Origin: Pseudogymnoascus destructans
Taxonomy: Eukaryota; Ascomycota; Leotiomycetes; Thelebolales; Thelebolaceae
DNA: 64,000 nucleotides
Reading direction: 5' to 3'
Assembly: GCF_001641265.1 (NCBI RefSeq)
Contig: NW_020167543.1
Location: 149,501-213,500, forward strand
The notes below the pieces were generated by a model. It did not search any database. It saw only the letters and a program-made list of their open reading frames with translations, and was not told the DNA's origin. This document shows positions 21,048 to 33,183 of the stretch, in pieces. The translations under genes and the position numbers were made by a program. Numbering within the stretch: position 1 is the first letter of the stretch; every line of letters begins with the position of its first letter.

Positions 21048-24000
21048 CTAATATGCGACCCCCATATCCGAGCCATTTGATCCAAAACCACTCCCCGCCA
21101 CTCCACCCGATCCGCCTCTTGACCCGCCTTGCGATCCTCTCCTCGACATCGCCGCCATATCTTCCCGCAACCCCGACGCTTCAGTCGCATAGTCTAGGAT
21201 TCGAATATCGTCCGCAAGAGCACTACTTGGGTGCGCGGCTGACACGAGGAATTGGCGTACCCGCTTGGTTAGTTCCATTAGATGGCGCGCGGGAACGTAA
21301 GGGCGCAACCGGAGGTCCCTGTAGGCCGCGTGAAGGACGATGAGATGTCCCCATTGGCTATTGGTGGTGTATTAGCTTTTGTAATGTGCTGGGGAGGCGT
21401 GCCCGGTAAGATCCGACGTCCGCAAAGACACGTAAGAGGATAATTGGGCAACAAAATAGGCAATCAGGACGCAAGAAACGGGACTGAAGAAAAGTAGAAA
21501 CCTACGCATGCGATGTCCCCCAAACATTAGTGACCACAAGCCTTCCCCCCTGGATTCCCCAAAACGCCTGCGCTGAGTGGAACATGGCGCGAATACACCT
21601 CTGCGCAAACTGCATGATCGGCGCTGAGATCACCACATTTTTATTCCCATCGTATTGGCTGTTAAGCACCATGCGCAAGAAATGACGGGTCGTGATAACC
21701 TCCGCACCGTACATCTTAGCACGCAGCCGGGCCTCGAGGATGTCCGAGGATGGAGGGTCGTCATCGCCCCACACGAGGTTGGGGTTGGTGTTCATCACTT
21801 TCTGTAGCTCATCGATCATCGCCTCGATGTAAGGAAACTTTGGGAGCCTGTTCATTTCTGCAAGCTGATACTCTGGAAAAGGGGGTTACGTTAGTCGCCT
21901 AGTTGCTTCTGGGGAGACCGTAACGTACCATCCTCCTTCCCTGGACCATACAGATCACGGTGTATGATATTAAGTTTCTTCCGGTATACGAGCTGCATGG
22001 AATAGCACCATGATGCCTTCGCGGATATCTCGTTGTTATTCTGGGCCATGGTCAAGTTCGGCCACGGCATTATAGACTCAAGCGAGAGGATATCCGATTG
22101 TGGTACTTCCAGCTCGGCGACGATGTCACTACCACAAAATCAGTTGGCTTCGCAGCTAAGACACGGGGATACACACCTCTCTAGCTGAAGGCACGTCCAG
22201 AACGTAAACAGGGTGGGGTTATCCTCCGGAAGCCATCTGATCTGAGGTCGCCGCACTACGTCGCCCATATCCTCTAGCATCTGCTTATAACGTGGAAGAT
22301 GTCTATTTCGGGTTAGCATATAGCACGCGGCGTCAGAAGAGGGAGAGAAACTCACGGTTTCAACATGATGGTCAGCGCATATCCAGCCTCCTTCACACAC
22401 GCGTGGCTCTGCAGCACACGGGCAAGTTGGCTATGGTACAAGCCGGCAAGCAAGCAGGCATGAACGTATGGCAGGCCTGTGCCACCTTGGTGGTTCCCCA
22501 GAATGTCCGAGGCGGCGGCAAAATACGCCAAGCCAGGTATAACATCGATGTTACGCGTGCCAGGTGGGTATCGGGCACCGGCAATGTCGCTTGAGCTGCG
22601 ATGATGCGCCCGGTCTTGCATAATTGGCGACGGCAACATTGATGAGCGCGATGACATCTGCGGCGACTGGTTCATTATCGGGGGCGAGACATGATTCGAG
22701 CTACCGTTGTCTAGAACGACGTCGGGGATCTTGCTCCGGTGCTCACACACCTTACCCAAAGCCAAGATCAAGAGCACGATGGCCTCGCTGATTGTCCGAT
22801 GGCGCCACCCGTGGCCGAGCTGTGGGGCAAAAGCATGATCGGTGCCTGAGACCGTTGGCAGCCGTTTGCGCTTGGAACCGGTGGTATCAGTACCGGCAAA
22901 CGACGCGAAGTTGTACCCTGCTCCATCTTTCTCTGTCGCCCCCGCATTCTGCATATTCCGCATGAATTTGGCAATCATCCCGTCGAGGGACTTCTGGGTT
23001 ATGATTGGATGCATGACATTTAGATAATTCATGTAGCTCCCCGCTAGGTGTCGCACCGTTTTTTCATCTAGGTCCGGGGGGGCTGTGGTGTTCACAGCAG
23101 CCGCTCTAGCATCGCTCTCGGCGCGGAATAGGTAGGAGTCTGCCACAGGGCTTTGTGCGCCTTGGCTCCAATTATGCTCAACTGTCAGTGAATGTGCCGA
23201 ATCAGAATACGTGTCGCTGCTCGACCTCGGAGGTTCGAGGTCGTAGTCTGACGTGGAGTCCTTGTCGTGTCCTACTGACCGCTCAAAACCCTCGCCACGC
23301 CCGTACAGACGCATAACTCCGCGCTTAATCTCGCGCCGTAGCGGGTTGAGGCCTCTGTTTTTGTCTCCCTTCATCGGATGTCCCACCATGGTCCACACTG
23401 CGGGCCACAGGATGATATTGGCAGCTCCAGTGGTGTGGCCGACGGGTATCGCTGGTTCGCCAGGAGGCACATTGGCAACGGCGTGGTTCTCGCTCCCATC
23501 ATCCGAATCCGGCGCATCATCCCCAAGGACATCATCTTCGGCGTGGGCGAAACGTACGCCGTTTGTTTCCGACTTGTGCATCTTTGTGGGTCGTTCCAAT
23601 TCATATAGGTCATCAGCGTCGTCTTCTTTCTTGATCAGGCGCGTCCTTTCGTCATGGGCGACTAGAAGAGCGGACAGGCCAGGATTAGCTGGGCAAAGCC
23701 CCCTTTCAATGACCCTTTGCCGACCATGCAGTCTCGTAACCTCATGCCTAAGCTGCCTAACCTCACGCACAACACTCGCGCGCGAATCTTGGACCTCCTT
23801 GATAAGCTCAGTCATACGGGTCATAATGTCCGACTGTGCCCTATCAGCCCTAGTGGGGTCAGCATTGTCACTTCACCGAGCTCTTCCGCACTTACGGTTT
23901 CTGGGCAGGCTCAGGGAATTTGCACTCGATGCCTTTATCTTTACATCCCTGGCACGGTTTGGGATCGGTACACTTCGCCTTCGCAGCGCGGCATGCGTCA

Positions 24001-24638
24001 CAAGCCTACACACTAGTAAGTTTCCACCCACGATGCAAGCTCATAAGGCTATTCTTCCTTACCATTGTGGTTCGTGGCGTTCGCTTCTTCAGCGCGCTCG
24101 CGACCCCCGTATACTCGAATGGAACCCCCGACGCGCCGTCTCCTCCATTCTGCTCGTACATACCGTTTCCGTCGTAGGCAAGCTGCCCTGGCCGAGGCGT
24201 GTGCATCGGTGACTGTTGCGGTTGCGGGATGTAATGCTGGGGGCCCTGTGACGGGGCCGGCGGGTGATCGTACGGTCTCATGGGTTGGACGCGCAGGTCG
24301 CCCGGGGGGATATTGGCGTGGCCCTCGTTGCGGTGTCCCTCCGAGTGTGGCCTCGGGTTGGGCAACGGGGGTGGCTCGTTGGGATCTGGCTTTATAGCTG
24401 GATCTCGAGGCCCTGGCGTTCCGTAAGAGTCGTAGGGATGGGCTTGTGGATGTCGGCGGGTATTGTCCGGCTCGTGGTGTTGCCAGGGCCCTGATAGTCG
24501 ACGTTGTTGTCGCGGGAGCGTTGTCTGAGGGTAGGGGTGTCCTCGGGGATGTCTATGAATATGGGAGTCGATCGCGTTCGCGGACCAAGGACTCGGATCA
24601 GCTCGTATGCGTTTCGCGTCGGGGGGTCCAGTATCCAT
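21048..24638 (-). CDS. Zn2Cys6 transcription factor with fungal-specific transcription factor (MHR) domain
   Basis: Seven exons on the minus strand: 24638-24063, 24005-23896, 23849-22356, 22302-22177, 22128-21929, 21872-21506 and 21357-21048. All joins keep frame, giving about 1060 aa. A long Pro/His-rich N-terminus leads into a Zn2Cys6 cluster of spacing C-x2-C-x6-C-x5-C-x2-C-x6-C (CDACRAAKAKC, then CQGCKDKGIEC) at residues about 194-220. An acidic linker and a middle homology region follow (MNYLNVMHPIITQKSLDGMI, LILALGKVCEH, ANPTLFTFWTCLQLE-like). The C-terminal tail is Ser/Gly-rich. It is a nuclear DNA-binding regulator whose targets are unknown. Closest resemblance is to the large fungal C6 regulators with the cluster internal rather than N-terminal. 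The promoter side holds several minisatellites. Confidence 0.9.
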
Positions 24639-24921
24639 GCCGACTTATAAGTATGGGCGATGGGCTGTGCATTAATACGCAGAGACGAGATTGCACTCTG
24701 AGGGGCTATGGCAAAAAAAAAAATTGACACCAGCGAGCGTCTAATCCCATGGACTCGTCGGGGTATGTGCGACCAGAAGCGACGGGGTCAGGAGGCGGTG
24801 TGTGTGTGTCTGTGTATGGGGGTATGTGGCGGTCCGAGGTGGGGCTTTCGGGTTGCAAAGTTGACAGCGCGGATGCGGGCGGTAGCACAGGAATTCGACG
24901 AGGGCAGGCGAGGGCAGGGGG

Positions 24922-25017
24922 GCACCATCTGGGTACCATCTGGGTACCATCTGGGTACCATCTGGGGTTCTGGGTACCATCTGGGGTTCTGGGTACCATC
25001 TGGGTACCATCTGGGTC
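24922..25017. repeat. Minisatellite, about 11-bp unit (ctgggtaccat)
   Basis: Seven or so units of CTGGGTACCAT, two of them separated by CTGGGGTT variants. It lies 0.3-0.4 kb upstream of the Zn2Cys6 gene start. Confidence 0.9.
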
Positions 25018-25177
25018 AGAGTCCCAACTTGGAGGACTGTCGTCCCAAGCCCAAGGGGATTCGACAGAGACACGACAGGTCGAGAGATTCTGCGGGCGAG
25101 GGGAGGGGGATGAAATGTATAGGAGCATGGCGGCGGTGGGTGGTGGGTGGTGGGTGTGTGTGTGGGTGTGTGTGGGT

Positions 25178-25297
25178 GTGTGGCGGGTGGGCGTGTGGCG
25201 GGTGGGCGTGTGGCGGGTGGGCGTGTGGCGGGTGGGCGTGTGGCGGGTGGGTGTGTGGCGGGTGGGTGTGTGGCGGGTGGGTGTGTGGCGGGTAGGT
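25178..25297. repeat. G-rich minisatellite, 15-bp unit (gtgtggcgggtgggc) x8
   Basis: Eight perfect or near-perfect 15-bp units follow a GT/GGTGGGT-rich run. Each unit has GGG twice, so G-quadruplex formation on this strand is plausible. Period 15 explains the long ORFs in several frames. Confidence 0.92.
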
Positions 25298-25742
25298 GGG
25301 TGGGATTCTGTTTCGGAGTCGTCTGTTGGGGCAGGTGGGACGGGGCTGTGGAGCAGGAGATGTTGACAGAGAGGCGGGTAGGCGGGGGAGGGGGGAGGGG
25401 GGAGGTGCAGCTGTTTGTGTCGAAGCTTTGGGATCCGGGTTGGTGGTTCGTTGCTGGTTGGGAATGGTCGATGGCTGGCAGGCTTCCGAGGCGGAATGGT
25501 GGATGGCTGGCAGGCTTCCGAGGCGGAATGAGGGGTGGGTAATGCAGGGAGATTAGATCCATGCAAGCGAGATCAAAAAAAGGACAAAAAGGGCAAAGGG
25601 ATAAAAGGGACAAAAAGGGCAAAGGGATAAAAGGGACAAAATTGTGTAAGTTCAGTATAGTTCTGTAGTATAGTTCTGTAGTATACATAGTTCTGTATAG
25701 TTCTGTATAGTTCTGGAGTATACATAGTTCTGTACTATAGTT

Positions 25743-25880
25743 CGGTATCCCCTCGTCCCCTCCTTCGGTATCCCCTCGTCCCCTCCTTCGGTATCCCCTC
25801 GTCCCCTCCTACGGTATCCCCTCGTCCCCTCCTTCGGTATCCCCTCGTCCCCTCCTTCGGTATCCCCTCTACGGTATCCC
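25743..25880. repeat. Minisatellite, 23-bp unit (cggtatcccctcgtcccctcctt)
   Basis: Five to six units with T/A variants at one position, followed by a shortened unit. Just left, 25568-25740 holds other short repeats (GGACAAAAAGGGCAAAGGGATAAAA type and AGTTCTGTAGTAT type). Just right, 25940-26005 is a CCCACACCCA run. Confidence 0.9.
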
Positions 25881-26192
25881 ACCGTCCCCGTCCGTCCCAG
25901 CGCACATCCTTATCTCCCTCGCTTTTCCCCATCCCACACATCCCCCCACCCACACCCCACCCACACCCCACCCACACCCACACCCACACCCACACCCACA
26001 CCCTCCATCCTAATTGCTTCCGACCGGCCCCTGCCATGTTGCCCACGATCCTCGCAAGCTATTCCCACCACGACCACTCCCTCCGTCCAGCTCACGAAAT
26101 AACCCAATCCGGCCCCTGTTCATCGCTTGCAAATGTGGATAGGAAGGGGTCACGCAACAGACTGTGCGCTTGCAGGCCGCCACGGGTTGGGG

Positions 26193-26275
26193 AAATTGGA
26201 AGTTGGGAAATTGGCTTGGGAAATTGGGAGATTGGGAAATTGGCTTGGGAAATTGGGAGATTGGGAAATTGGCGA
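26193..26275. repeat. Short tandem repeat (gggaaattggcttgggaaattgggagatt)
   Basis: Two full copies and partial flanking copies of a roughly 29-bp unit made of the sub-unit TTGGGAAATTGG. Confidence 0.85.
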
Positions 26276-28232
26276 GAGTAGCGACCGACTACTTCTATCC
26301 GCATCGTCCCAGGCGAGGCGGCGTCCTACAGTAGAATGTCTCTAGCCACCTGGTTTTTGGTTTTTGGCCCTGAGAGAAGACACTGCAGTGCGGCCCGCAT
26401 AAGAGTGCCGCTGAGCCGTGGTGGCAATAACTACCCCAGTCCGCAGTCGCGGAGGTGCTTAAAATGACTGCCATGTTTGGGGGGGCAGATAGGGGTAGGA
26501 ATGGGTTCAGCCAGCCACTGTGGAACGTGTCTTGGGTATTTGGAATAGAATATGCGGGAGAGAAGGTGAGTTTGGCTAGGCTTGCGACCTTTCTACCGGG
26601 GGTTAGTTCTTGTGCCGTGCCAGGAAGAAAGACGTGGGGAAACGCTACGAGTACATCTGGGATTGCGGGTTTACCGTCTGCTAAAAACAATTATACTGTA
26701 TGTCGAACGCTGTAGAAACAGTTCATACATATCATACATATCCCAAAACTGCCACTTGGCTCCCACCATGCACGCCATGACTCGCGGACCACTTCCGCCC
26801 CGCCGGCGCCCTAGATCCCAAGATGAACGATGCATGCATGCTCCGCGACTACATCCCATCCATGTCTTCATCCATCCGCCAAAACCTCTCCGCTGCAGTA
26901 GCTCTCAGCACCAGCGCTTGTATAGTTCGCATTAATACCGTACCGTACCGCATCGCATCGACATCGCCATCGCCATCGCCATCGCCATCGCCATCGACCT
27001 CACATCGCTTCTGCATCGCAGCAGATCATAGATGGGATGGTCGTCCTGATCTTGATCTTACGTCATCCCGACCAAGGAAACGAAAGAACAGCTTCTGGCC
27101 TTCGCATCACCCCCACTCCCGGCATCCGGAAGCTGCTCCCCAGCCGCGGCGGCAGCACGGGCGCCACCCCCTTTTATCCACCTCCGGCGTCGCACGCTCC
27201 GCTATCATATTTTGAGGGCTGTCTCATCCCAGCTTCCCTTCCCCTCCCCCCCCCCCACCATAATATCGATGTCTGTCTCATCCCAGCTTTCACTCCACTC
27301 TCTCCCGCACGGCCAGCGCTTTCGAAGCTGTACTGTACCGCCAATATCCACTCCACTCACGGATAGGGAAAGATGGAGCTATAGCGAAAGAATTCGATGG
27401 TGTGCATACATGTACATACAGCTCCCTGTGCCCCTCCCTATCAGATACCCCACCCTACCCCACCCCCCCACATAACCACCCAACTATTGACACCGTATGA
27501 GCTCCTACGCCGGGGCGGGATCTTAATCTAGAGCGAGCCAGTGCCAGGCCGCAGTGGAGATCTGGCCCGGGCCGTTCACTGGAATGGGGGCAGATACGGC
27601 AGTTGGGAGGGGTTTGCAGGTACAAGTTTCTGGGATTGGAGTCGGTGGTTACTCCGTTGTAGAGTAAGGTGCCTGCAGGTGATGCAGGACCGGAAAGGAA
27701 CCGCTCGCCTGGAGAGATTGAGGGGGGAGGGGTAGAGAGACGCTGTTGTATTGGGGAGTGTGTTGTCTCGGTGAGACATTCAGGGCATTGGCCAAGATCT
27801 CTCGTCCACCTCGTCTAATCTCACCTCACTTGGCCTAACTTATAGGTAGACATGGCATCAACATGATATGGCATGTCCTCCGCAACGCACCTGTTGCCGC
27901 GCTCGGAGACCGTGGTAACACAAGGACGTTGCCCATCGAGGTCTCGGGCGCACGTGTGAGAAGGATTTTCAAGCACCCGCCTTCCGCACACGAGTTAGAC
28001 TCTCACCTCACCGGTCCAGGCTCGTGACCCTCTCGCTGTTGGTCTGCTTGTTTCGCGTGGCTGAGGTGGAGTCACGAGGCGCCGTGTGGGTTTCGTGAAT
28101 GGCAGATGTCTGGGCTTCTCCAGTCGTGGTGTGGGGAGACGCGTCGTGCTCATCTGCAGGGGGGGATATATACTGAATGGGAATCCCCATCTCACCAGCT
28201 TGCTTGCCGGCAATGTAGCAATTCCACTCCCA

Positions 28233-28862
28233 TCATCCGTCGAACTCTCTCTCGACTTTCCTCCTCTTCCCTTCCCGCCCAACACCGCGCGACTGACTTC
28301 TTGCCCTCCCAACCCCTTCCCCTTCCACCACCTCTCCCTCAGTAAATACCAAGTCTCCCGCCTCCCCAAGTTGGTCCCGGCATAACTCCTCCATTAGTAC
28401 CCCCAGGGCCAAGAGCGCCGTCTCATCGAGACTCCTATAATCGGCCCCTGCTTCTCGCTCCGAGGCATAAAAGTCCGCAGCATAGACATGTAATGCCTTC
28501 AACAGGTCCGAGTCAGGGAGGTTCCCCGCGGCATTATCAGACGCAAAATATGTATCCGTCTCCTCGTGTCGGTCCGGCGCGGCGGCACGCTGGAATAGGA
28601 CTGTTTCGGGGGCGATGGCGTGGGGAGTCGGGGTGCGGCTGAGGCCGTGTTGCGTGCTGCGCCCTGGAGGGCTTGTTAGCTGGGGTATATATATATGAAT
28701 ACGGAAGGGGTTACGGACCAGCAATGGCATCGTAGAGAGTTGCTTGACGGCGCGGGAGAGCTGGGGTTTGTGGTTGGGTAGAGCCCTGTGGGGAGTCGGC
28801 GGGGGGTGCCAGGAAGGCGCTCTGGGTTCGTGATTTTGAGGCCATCGTGAGGAGAATTGCAA
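28233..28862 (-). CDS. RRN10: RRN10-like RNA polymerase I upstream activation factor subunit
   Basis: Minus-strand frame of up to 209 aa. The central part reads LPDSDLLKALHVYAADFYA, then RSLDETALLALGVLMEELC. It matches the core of Rrn10 proteins (a conserved P-[DI]-x-D-L helix, then a D-E-T-[AS]-L helix). Rrn10 is a small subunit of UAF, which supports Pol I transcription of rDNA in the nucleolus. The C-terminus is basic and Gly-rich (GKRRKVERE). The start is uncertain: the first 44 codons look non-conserved, and ATG at 28730 (MPLLVRNP) is an alternative; an intron near 28690-28715 cannot be excluded. Identification rests on remembered family features, not on a search. Confidence 0.55.
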   Translation of the reverse strand: MQFSSRWPQNHEPRAPSWHPPPTPHRALPNHKPQLSRAVKQLSTMPLLVRNPFRIHIYIPQLTSPPGRSTQHGLSRTPTPHAIAPETVLFQRAAAPDRHEETDTYFASDNAAGNLPDSDLLKALHVYAADFYASEREAGADYRSLDETALLALGVLMEELCRDQLGEAGDLVFTEGEVVEGEGVGRARSQSRGVGREGKRRKVEREFDG

Positions 28863-29106
28863 CCGTGGCGCGTGTGAAGGGCAACGGAACTTAAATATCC
28901 ATCTCGAGACGCGACATTTAGAAATTGTCTGCAGTGACGTTGGGTGAAGTTGATTGAGCGACGCGATGGAAACAAATGTGTGTAACTGACATTTTCAGCC
29001 TTGCAAGTCCGTGCATTAAATTCGGCGCAAGGCTACCATAACGGCATCATAGCTCCAACGACGTCAACGACGCCCACATCAACGTGTTTCGTGGGTAGGG
29101 GAATGC

Positions 29107-30573
29107 ATGAATCGGCTCTTTTTTGAACGCGAGAGCGCCTCTATCGGGCAAGGCGCTTTTGCGAGAGCTGTCGCCAGTCGAGCGCTGCATTCGCTCCAGC
29201 TCTGGCCTCATGTGAAGTTTGATGGCGGGGATGCCGCGCCGGCACCAGTAGAAGGGGAGAGGACGGCTGGGAAGGAGAGGGCGTGGGCATGCCAGGCTGG
29301 GGTGAATAGTCTGGCTGTGGATAGGTTTGAGCATAAATTGTGAGTTGAGAGAATATGCTGATGTGACAAAGCTGATGCCTGTAGGATGCTGACTGGCGGA
29401 GCGGACTCCACGATTAAGCTGTGGGACTTGGAGCAGATTACGCCCCAGAAGAAAGACCAGACACTGAAACCCATAGACGAAGTAAAACGGTGCCTTGTCC
29501 CAGATTTCCCAATATATATCCTAGGCTAATGCCATCCCAGAAGCCCCTCAACCCACCAATTCGGCATAACGCACGTATCCTTCTACCCCTTCGAACCCAC
29601 CGCCTTCCTCTCCTCCTCCTATGATCACGCCCTCAAGATCTACTCCACCGCCACCCTCCAACCCTCTGCCTCTTTCACCCTAGACTCTATAATCTACACC
29701 CACGCCCTCTCCCCAATCGCCTCCCATCTCCTGGTAGCATGCTGCACGCAACACCCCCTCGTGCGGCTTGTCGACCTCCACTCCGGCGCCTCAACACACA
29801 GCCTCGCAGGACACACTGGCGCTGTCCTCACCGCCTCCTGGTCCCCAACAAATGAGCATATCCTCGTCACCGGCGGCACAGACGGCACCCTACGCATCTG
29901 GGACGTGCGGAAAGCATCGGGTACGCTCCGGCTCCTCGACCTCGAAGACTCGATTGGACTCGGCGATGGACTCGACCGGCCTAGTCGTGCGGCGGCGAAG
30001 GCGCACGGCGCTGCTGTGAACGGCATTGAGTGGACGGATGACGGGCAGTACATCGTCAGCGCGGGCCATGACGCCGCGGTTCGTGTGTGGGACGCAGGTT
30101 CCGGGGCGAATACGCTGGCGCATTTTGGGCCGACGCTAAGAAATTCAAAATTGGAGACGAAACCGCTGCTGCTAAGCCCGGTGGAACATACGAGGCCGAA
30201 GGGGGGGCTACTAGTGTATCCAAATGAGGGAGAAGTGGTTATGTTTGAGCTGCATGAGGGGAGGGTGGTCAATAGGCTGCGCTTGCCTGGGCCAAGTGTG
30301 GCGGTTGTGAGGGCGCGGACCGGGACGGGGGAGAGAAGTGTGGGGAGGCGGGTAACGAGTTTGGCGTGGAGGGGGGTTGGGGAGGGGTTTGTGAGTGGTG
30401 GGAGTGACGGGGTTGTGAGGGTTTGGGGGCCGACGGTGGGTGAGGATATGGTGGACGAAGCTGTGGAGGGTGATAGGGATCGGAGAGAGGAAGGGGGGCG
30501 AGAAAAGAGAAAGAGGCAGGTGTTGGATGATGTTTTTAAAGACTTGACGAGGACGAAGATTACGTTTGGGTAG
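29107..30573 (+). CDS. ERCC8: WD40 protein, CSA/ERCC8 (Rad28)-like
   Basis: Three exons: 29107-29339, 29385-29489 and 29541-30573, joined in frame to about 456 aa. The start MNRLFFERE is typical of CSA homologues. WD repeats include LTGGADSTIKLWDLE, THVSFYPFEPTAFLSSSYD, VTGGTDGTLRIWDVRKA, IVSAGHDAAVRVWD and SGGSDGVVRVWGP. CSA is the substrate receptor of a Cul4-DDB1 ubiquitin ligase acting in transcription-coupled nucleotide excision repair; WDxR-type motifs (IWDVRKA) could contact DDB1. Intron 2 has donor GTGCCT and a GGCTAATGCC branch. The gene is divergent from the RRN10-like gene, with about 245 bp between starts. No damage is seen. Confidence 0.82.
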
Positions 30574-30788
30574 GTATGGGGTGGTATGGGGTGGTATGTG
30601 CAGGGAGTTCTGGTGGGCGTGTTTGGCTCCCTCTTAATATAATTGTTCTCTATATATCTAAGGATAGACGTTAAGGTGGGAATGCATTATTTCACCAGCC
30701 GGTCTCTTATGGGACCATCACCTCAATTACATCTGACTTCCGCCAACATTCGTGTGAATGGTATCGATTGCACCCAGATCGCCTTAGT

Positions 30789-31304
30789 CTACCAATGGCA
30801 GACACTCTTCGACCTAGGCCAATAAAATTCCGACTTTTTCGCCAACCCACAGCTACCGATCTGGTCATAATTAAGACTGTAGCATTTCCTGATATCCTTA
30901 TCTTTCCAGATCCGGAAAGCACGCCTCTTGATGGCCTCGACACAGATATCCTGCTTTTGTCCGCAGGAAGTGAAATCGGCGCATCCGTTACTGCTGGCCT
31001 TCGTCGAGACGCATTGCCCGCATTCGTTGACGCGTATATCGTAGGTGTACCATGCAAGGTTGTTCTCTTAGCTTTCGTCCTGCCAGAACCGCTCCATGAA
31101 GTCGAAGGGAGCCTTGTTGTCTGGACAAGTGCCTTGGCTACAGCCACTTCTGACGGATATTTCGCCCATATCAGAGCCACCGCTGATATCGATATCGATG
31201 ACACCAGTCGGCACAATGCTAGTCGCCTCGGTGTTTGGAGTCTCATCGATAGGTGAAGCCCTGGCAGCTCCTGCCATGATAACCATCTTCAAGGTGAACA
31301 ACAT
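30789..31304 (-). pseudogene. Small secreted cysteine-rich protein, one in-frame stop (effector-like candidate)
   Basis: From ATG 31304 a predicted signal peptide (MLFTLKMVIMAGAARA) is followed by a short acidic pro-like region and two cysteines. An in-frame TAA lies at 31068-31070. The same frame then stays open to a TAG at 30789-30791 and holds eight more cysteines, in motifs such as NECGQC, TSCGQKQDIC and RKCYS. Ten cysteines in about 150 mature residues resemble fungal secreted effector or antimicrobial-type proteins, but no family is recognised and no toxicity can be claimed. The TAA could come from CAA by C-to-T change. No GT-AG intron removes it. It is probably a dead copy or allele. 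Confidence 0.5.
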
Positions 31305-32978
31305 GGCTGGTTGAAAACTGTCCTTGATTTTTTGTGTCGTGTGGAGGATAAAGATAATACCTAGAGCTGCTGCGGAATGCAGTGTAGTGAGCTGATATCT
31401 ATTCTAAAGACATATAAAACTCGACAGTCCTTCTCATAACTTATATACTACTCCGCTGGCCCCCAAAAATGAAGGATCCAGCTGTCCTACACAGCTGCAA
31501 AACGTGATGTCCCCATTGGCTTGGAATGTCCCAGTTCAGCTCAGTCCCAGAACCTTCTCAATATGGCAAGATGTAACCGAAAGAATGTAACCCGCGATCA
31601 CAAGAGCCATGAACTCCATCGTCAGTTGCCACATTGGGACTTGCGTCTCTGGGTGGCGGGGTCTCGTGTTTGCTCCTCCAGGAGCTGCATCCTTGCTGAC
31701 ATGTCAAGTGCCTCGCCTTTCGGTCTAATTTTATGGTTCTCCTACTATTTTTGAAAATGGGATGTACTGCCCCATACCCCCTGACGTCGCCTTAAGATGG
31801 TGGCGAGGGATTCTTACTTTGGTAGTGTACAAAGACAATAAGTCCACCACTGAATCTGTAATCAAATACGCCATGATATATGCAATGATTGGAATTCACA
31901 GTCAACCCTCCAGCTCTCCTTGATTCGCGCGCCCAAACGTTGTGCCATTCTCCCACCACCCCTGGGGGAAGCAGGATTCGAGCAGAAGCAGGGGGCTTAT
32001 TGTGAGACGGCAGGATGCATTTTTATGGGACACCGAGACGAACTACTCAAGTCCTATGAATCGCTCTCAAAGACGCGCCCAACCGGTAAGTTTCAGGTAG
32101 CCCCGTGATACATGCAAAAATCGCAACTTATGGGAGTTGTTGGGTGGAGTGACTGTAGGCAAATAGTCGGTGTCAACAGCTAGATCGGGACTGCTGAGCA
32201 GAAACCCGTCGTGATTGAAGTTATAATAAGATGTCGGAGAGTTAGAGATACTTGCGATTAAGCATTTTTTATACATCTGCAATGCCTCGTGGCATGCTAG
32301 AAAGCATGATGGAAGCGGTGGATAGTCGACAAAGACGTCTAAAGCATTGCGGAGTGTGGGAAGTGGACGATATTACAATGAGACGCGAGAGAGGGCAAAG
32401 AACCACAATTTCAGGCGGATTTCTGTTGGTAGAAGAGTAGGATTGTTATACCTGTCGGTCCGCATTCTGAGCGAGCTCAATGGTGTGGGCAGTAGCTGCA
32501 ATGACTTCCGCGCGTCTCTCCTCATATGACTTCGCAGTGGCTGGAGACGACATGGTAAAGTTGCGTTAGAGGCGATTTGGAGCTGATGAGCGTTACTATA
32601 GGGCGTTACTGTTAGCACTGGCTTTGATTATACTGTTGTGAGAGTACTTCAATGTGCTAACAAGGCGGACGTCTTTTGAAAGTAGGGGCGCAACTACTTA
32701 CTGGTCGGGGTCGGTATAGTCAATAAATTTGGAAATCTAAAAGGAAGTTAATAATCAGAGGTAATCAAATGTAAGGGTGGTTTCTTTGCTAACTTACTCG
32801 TACTATTCTTTGTTATTGACACGTCCGGATTTGGAACAAGAAACGGAGTTTTTTTTGTTTGCAACAACACTTAAGCGCCCTTACTTCGAATTCGATCCTA
32901 ACTTCTACAACAATTCTGAGATAACGCGTCTAGCAACATTGGTAAGTTCAATCTTCTTTACATTTGATTTAACCCTAC

Positions 32979-32998
32979 AGTAACGCTGTAGAGTAACG
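32979..32998 (+). promoter_or_regulatory. Paired AGTAACG motif, 13-bp spacing
   Basis: AGTAACG occurs twice with a 6-bp spacer. The same arrangement is at 33101-33120, at 33879-33898 and in reverse at 32591-32610. The copies at 32979 and 33101 also share an upstream GTAAGTTCA and CTAC directly before the first AGTAACG, so a module of about 60 bp is duplicated. Binding factor unknown. Confidence 0.5.
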
Positions 32999-33100
32999 GT
33001 ATTGTGTTTATTTTTACTAATATACAAGTTCTAGCAATTTTTCCTTCTGTCACCAACCTTTGTAAGTTCACCCCTTTTGTTCTTTGGGCGTTACAACTAC

Positions 33101-33120
33101 AGTAACGCCCAGCAGTAACG
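33101..33120 (+). promoter_or_regulatory. Paired AGTAACG motif upstream of H3-like gene
   Basis: AGTAACG-N6-AGTAACG ends 63 bp before the ATG of the H3-like gene, in the same orientation. A fourth copy lies at 33879-33898, 69 bp after its stop codon. Confidence 0.5.
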
Positions 33121-33183
33121 CCAAATTGCTACAATATGGCAAATTAACATGTTTTAGATATCGCTCTCGCTCACATCTGTACC

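Larger units (their letters stand above)
24639..28232. other. 3.6 kb repeat-rich intergenic region
   Basis: It lies upstream of the Zn2Cys6 gene and downstream of the RRN10-like gene. Several long ORFs on both strands here are translations of tandem repeats and have no gene-like sequence. Apart from the minisatellites listed separately and a CATCGC run at about 26950-26998, I see no gene. Confidence 0.6.
31305..33183. other. AT-rich region without confident genes; AGTAACG motif pairs
   Basis: Several short ORFs with possible splice sites occur: minus-strand ATG at 32554 opening MSSPATAKSYEERRAEV, and a plus-strand frame 32777-32940 ending at GTAAGTTCA. None can be assigned a function. The notable feature is the repeated AGTAACG-N6-AGTAACG motif at 32591-32610 (minus), 32979-32998 and 33101-33120 (both plus). 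Confidence 0.4.

Noticed and set aside
24706..25688. Long ORFs on both strands (Pro/Thr/His- or Gly/Val/Trp-rich)
   Set aside because: They arise from 15-bp and 11-bp tandem repeats whose periods avoid stops in some frames. No start context, splice pattern or domain supports a gene.
32067..32983. Possible small genes at 32554 (minus) and 32777 (plus)
   Set aside because: The frames are short, splice sites lead into stops, and no family is recognised. Mentioned only in the region note.
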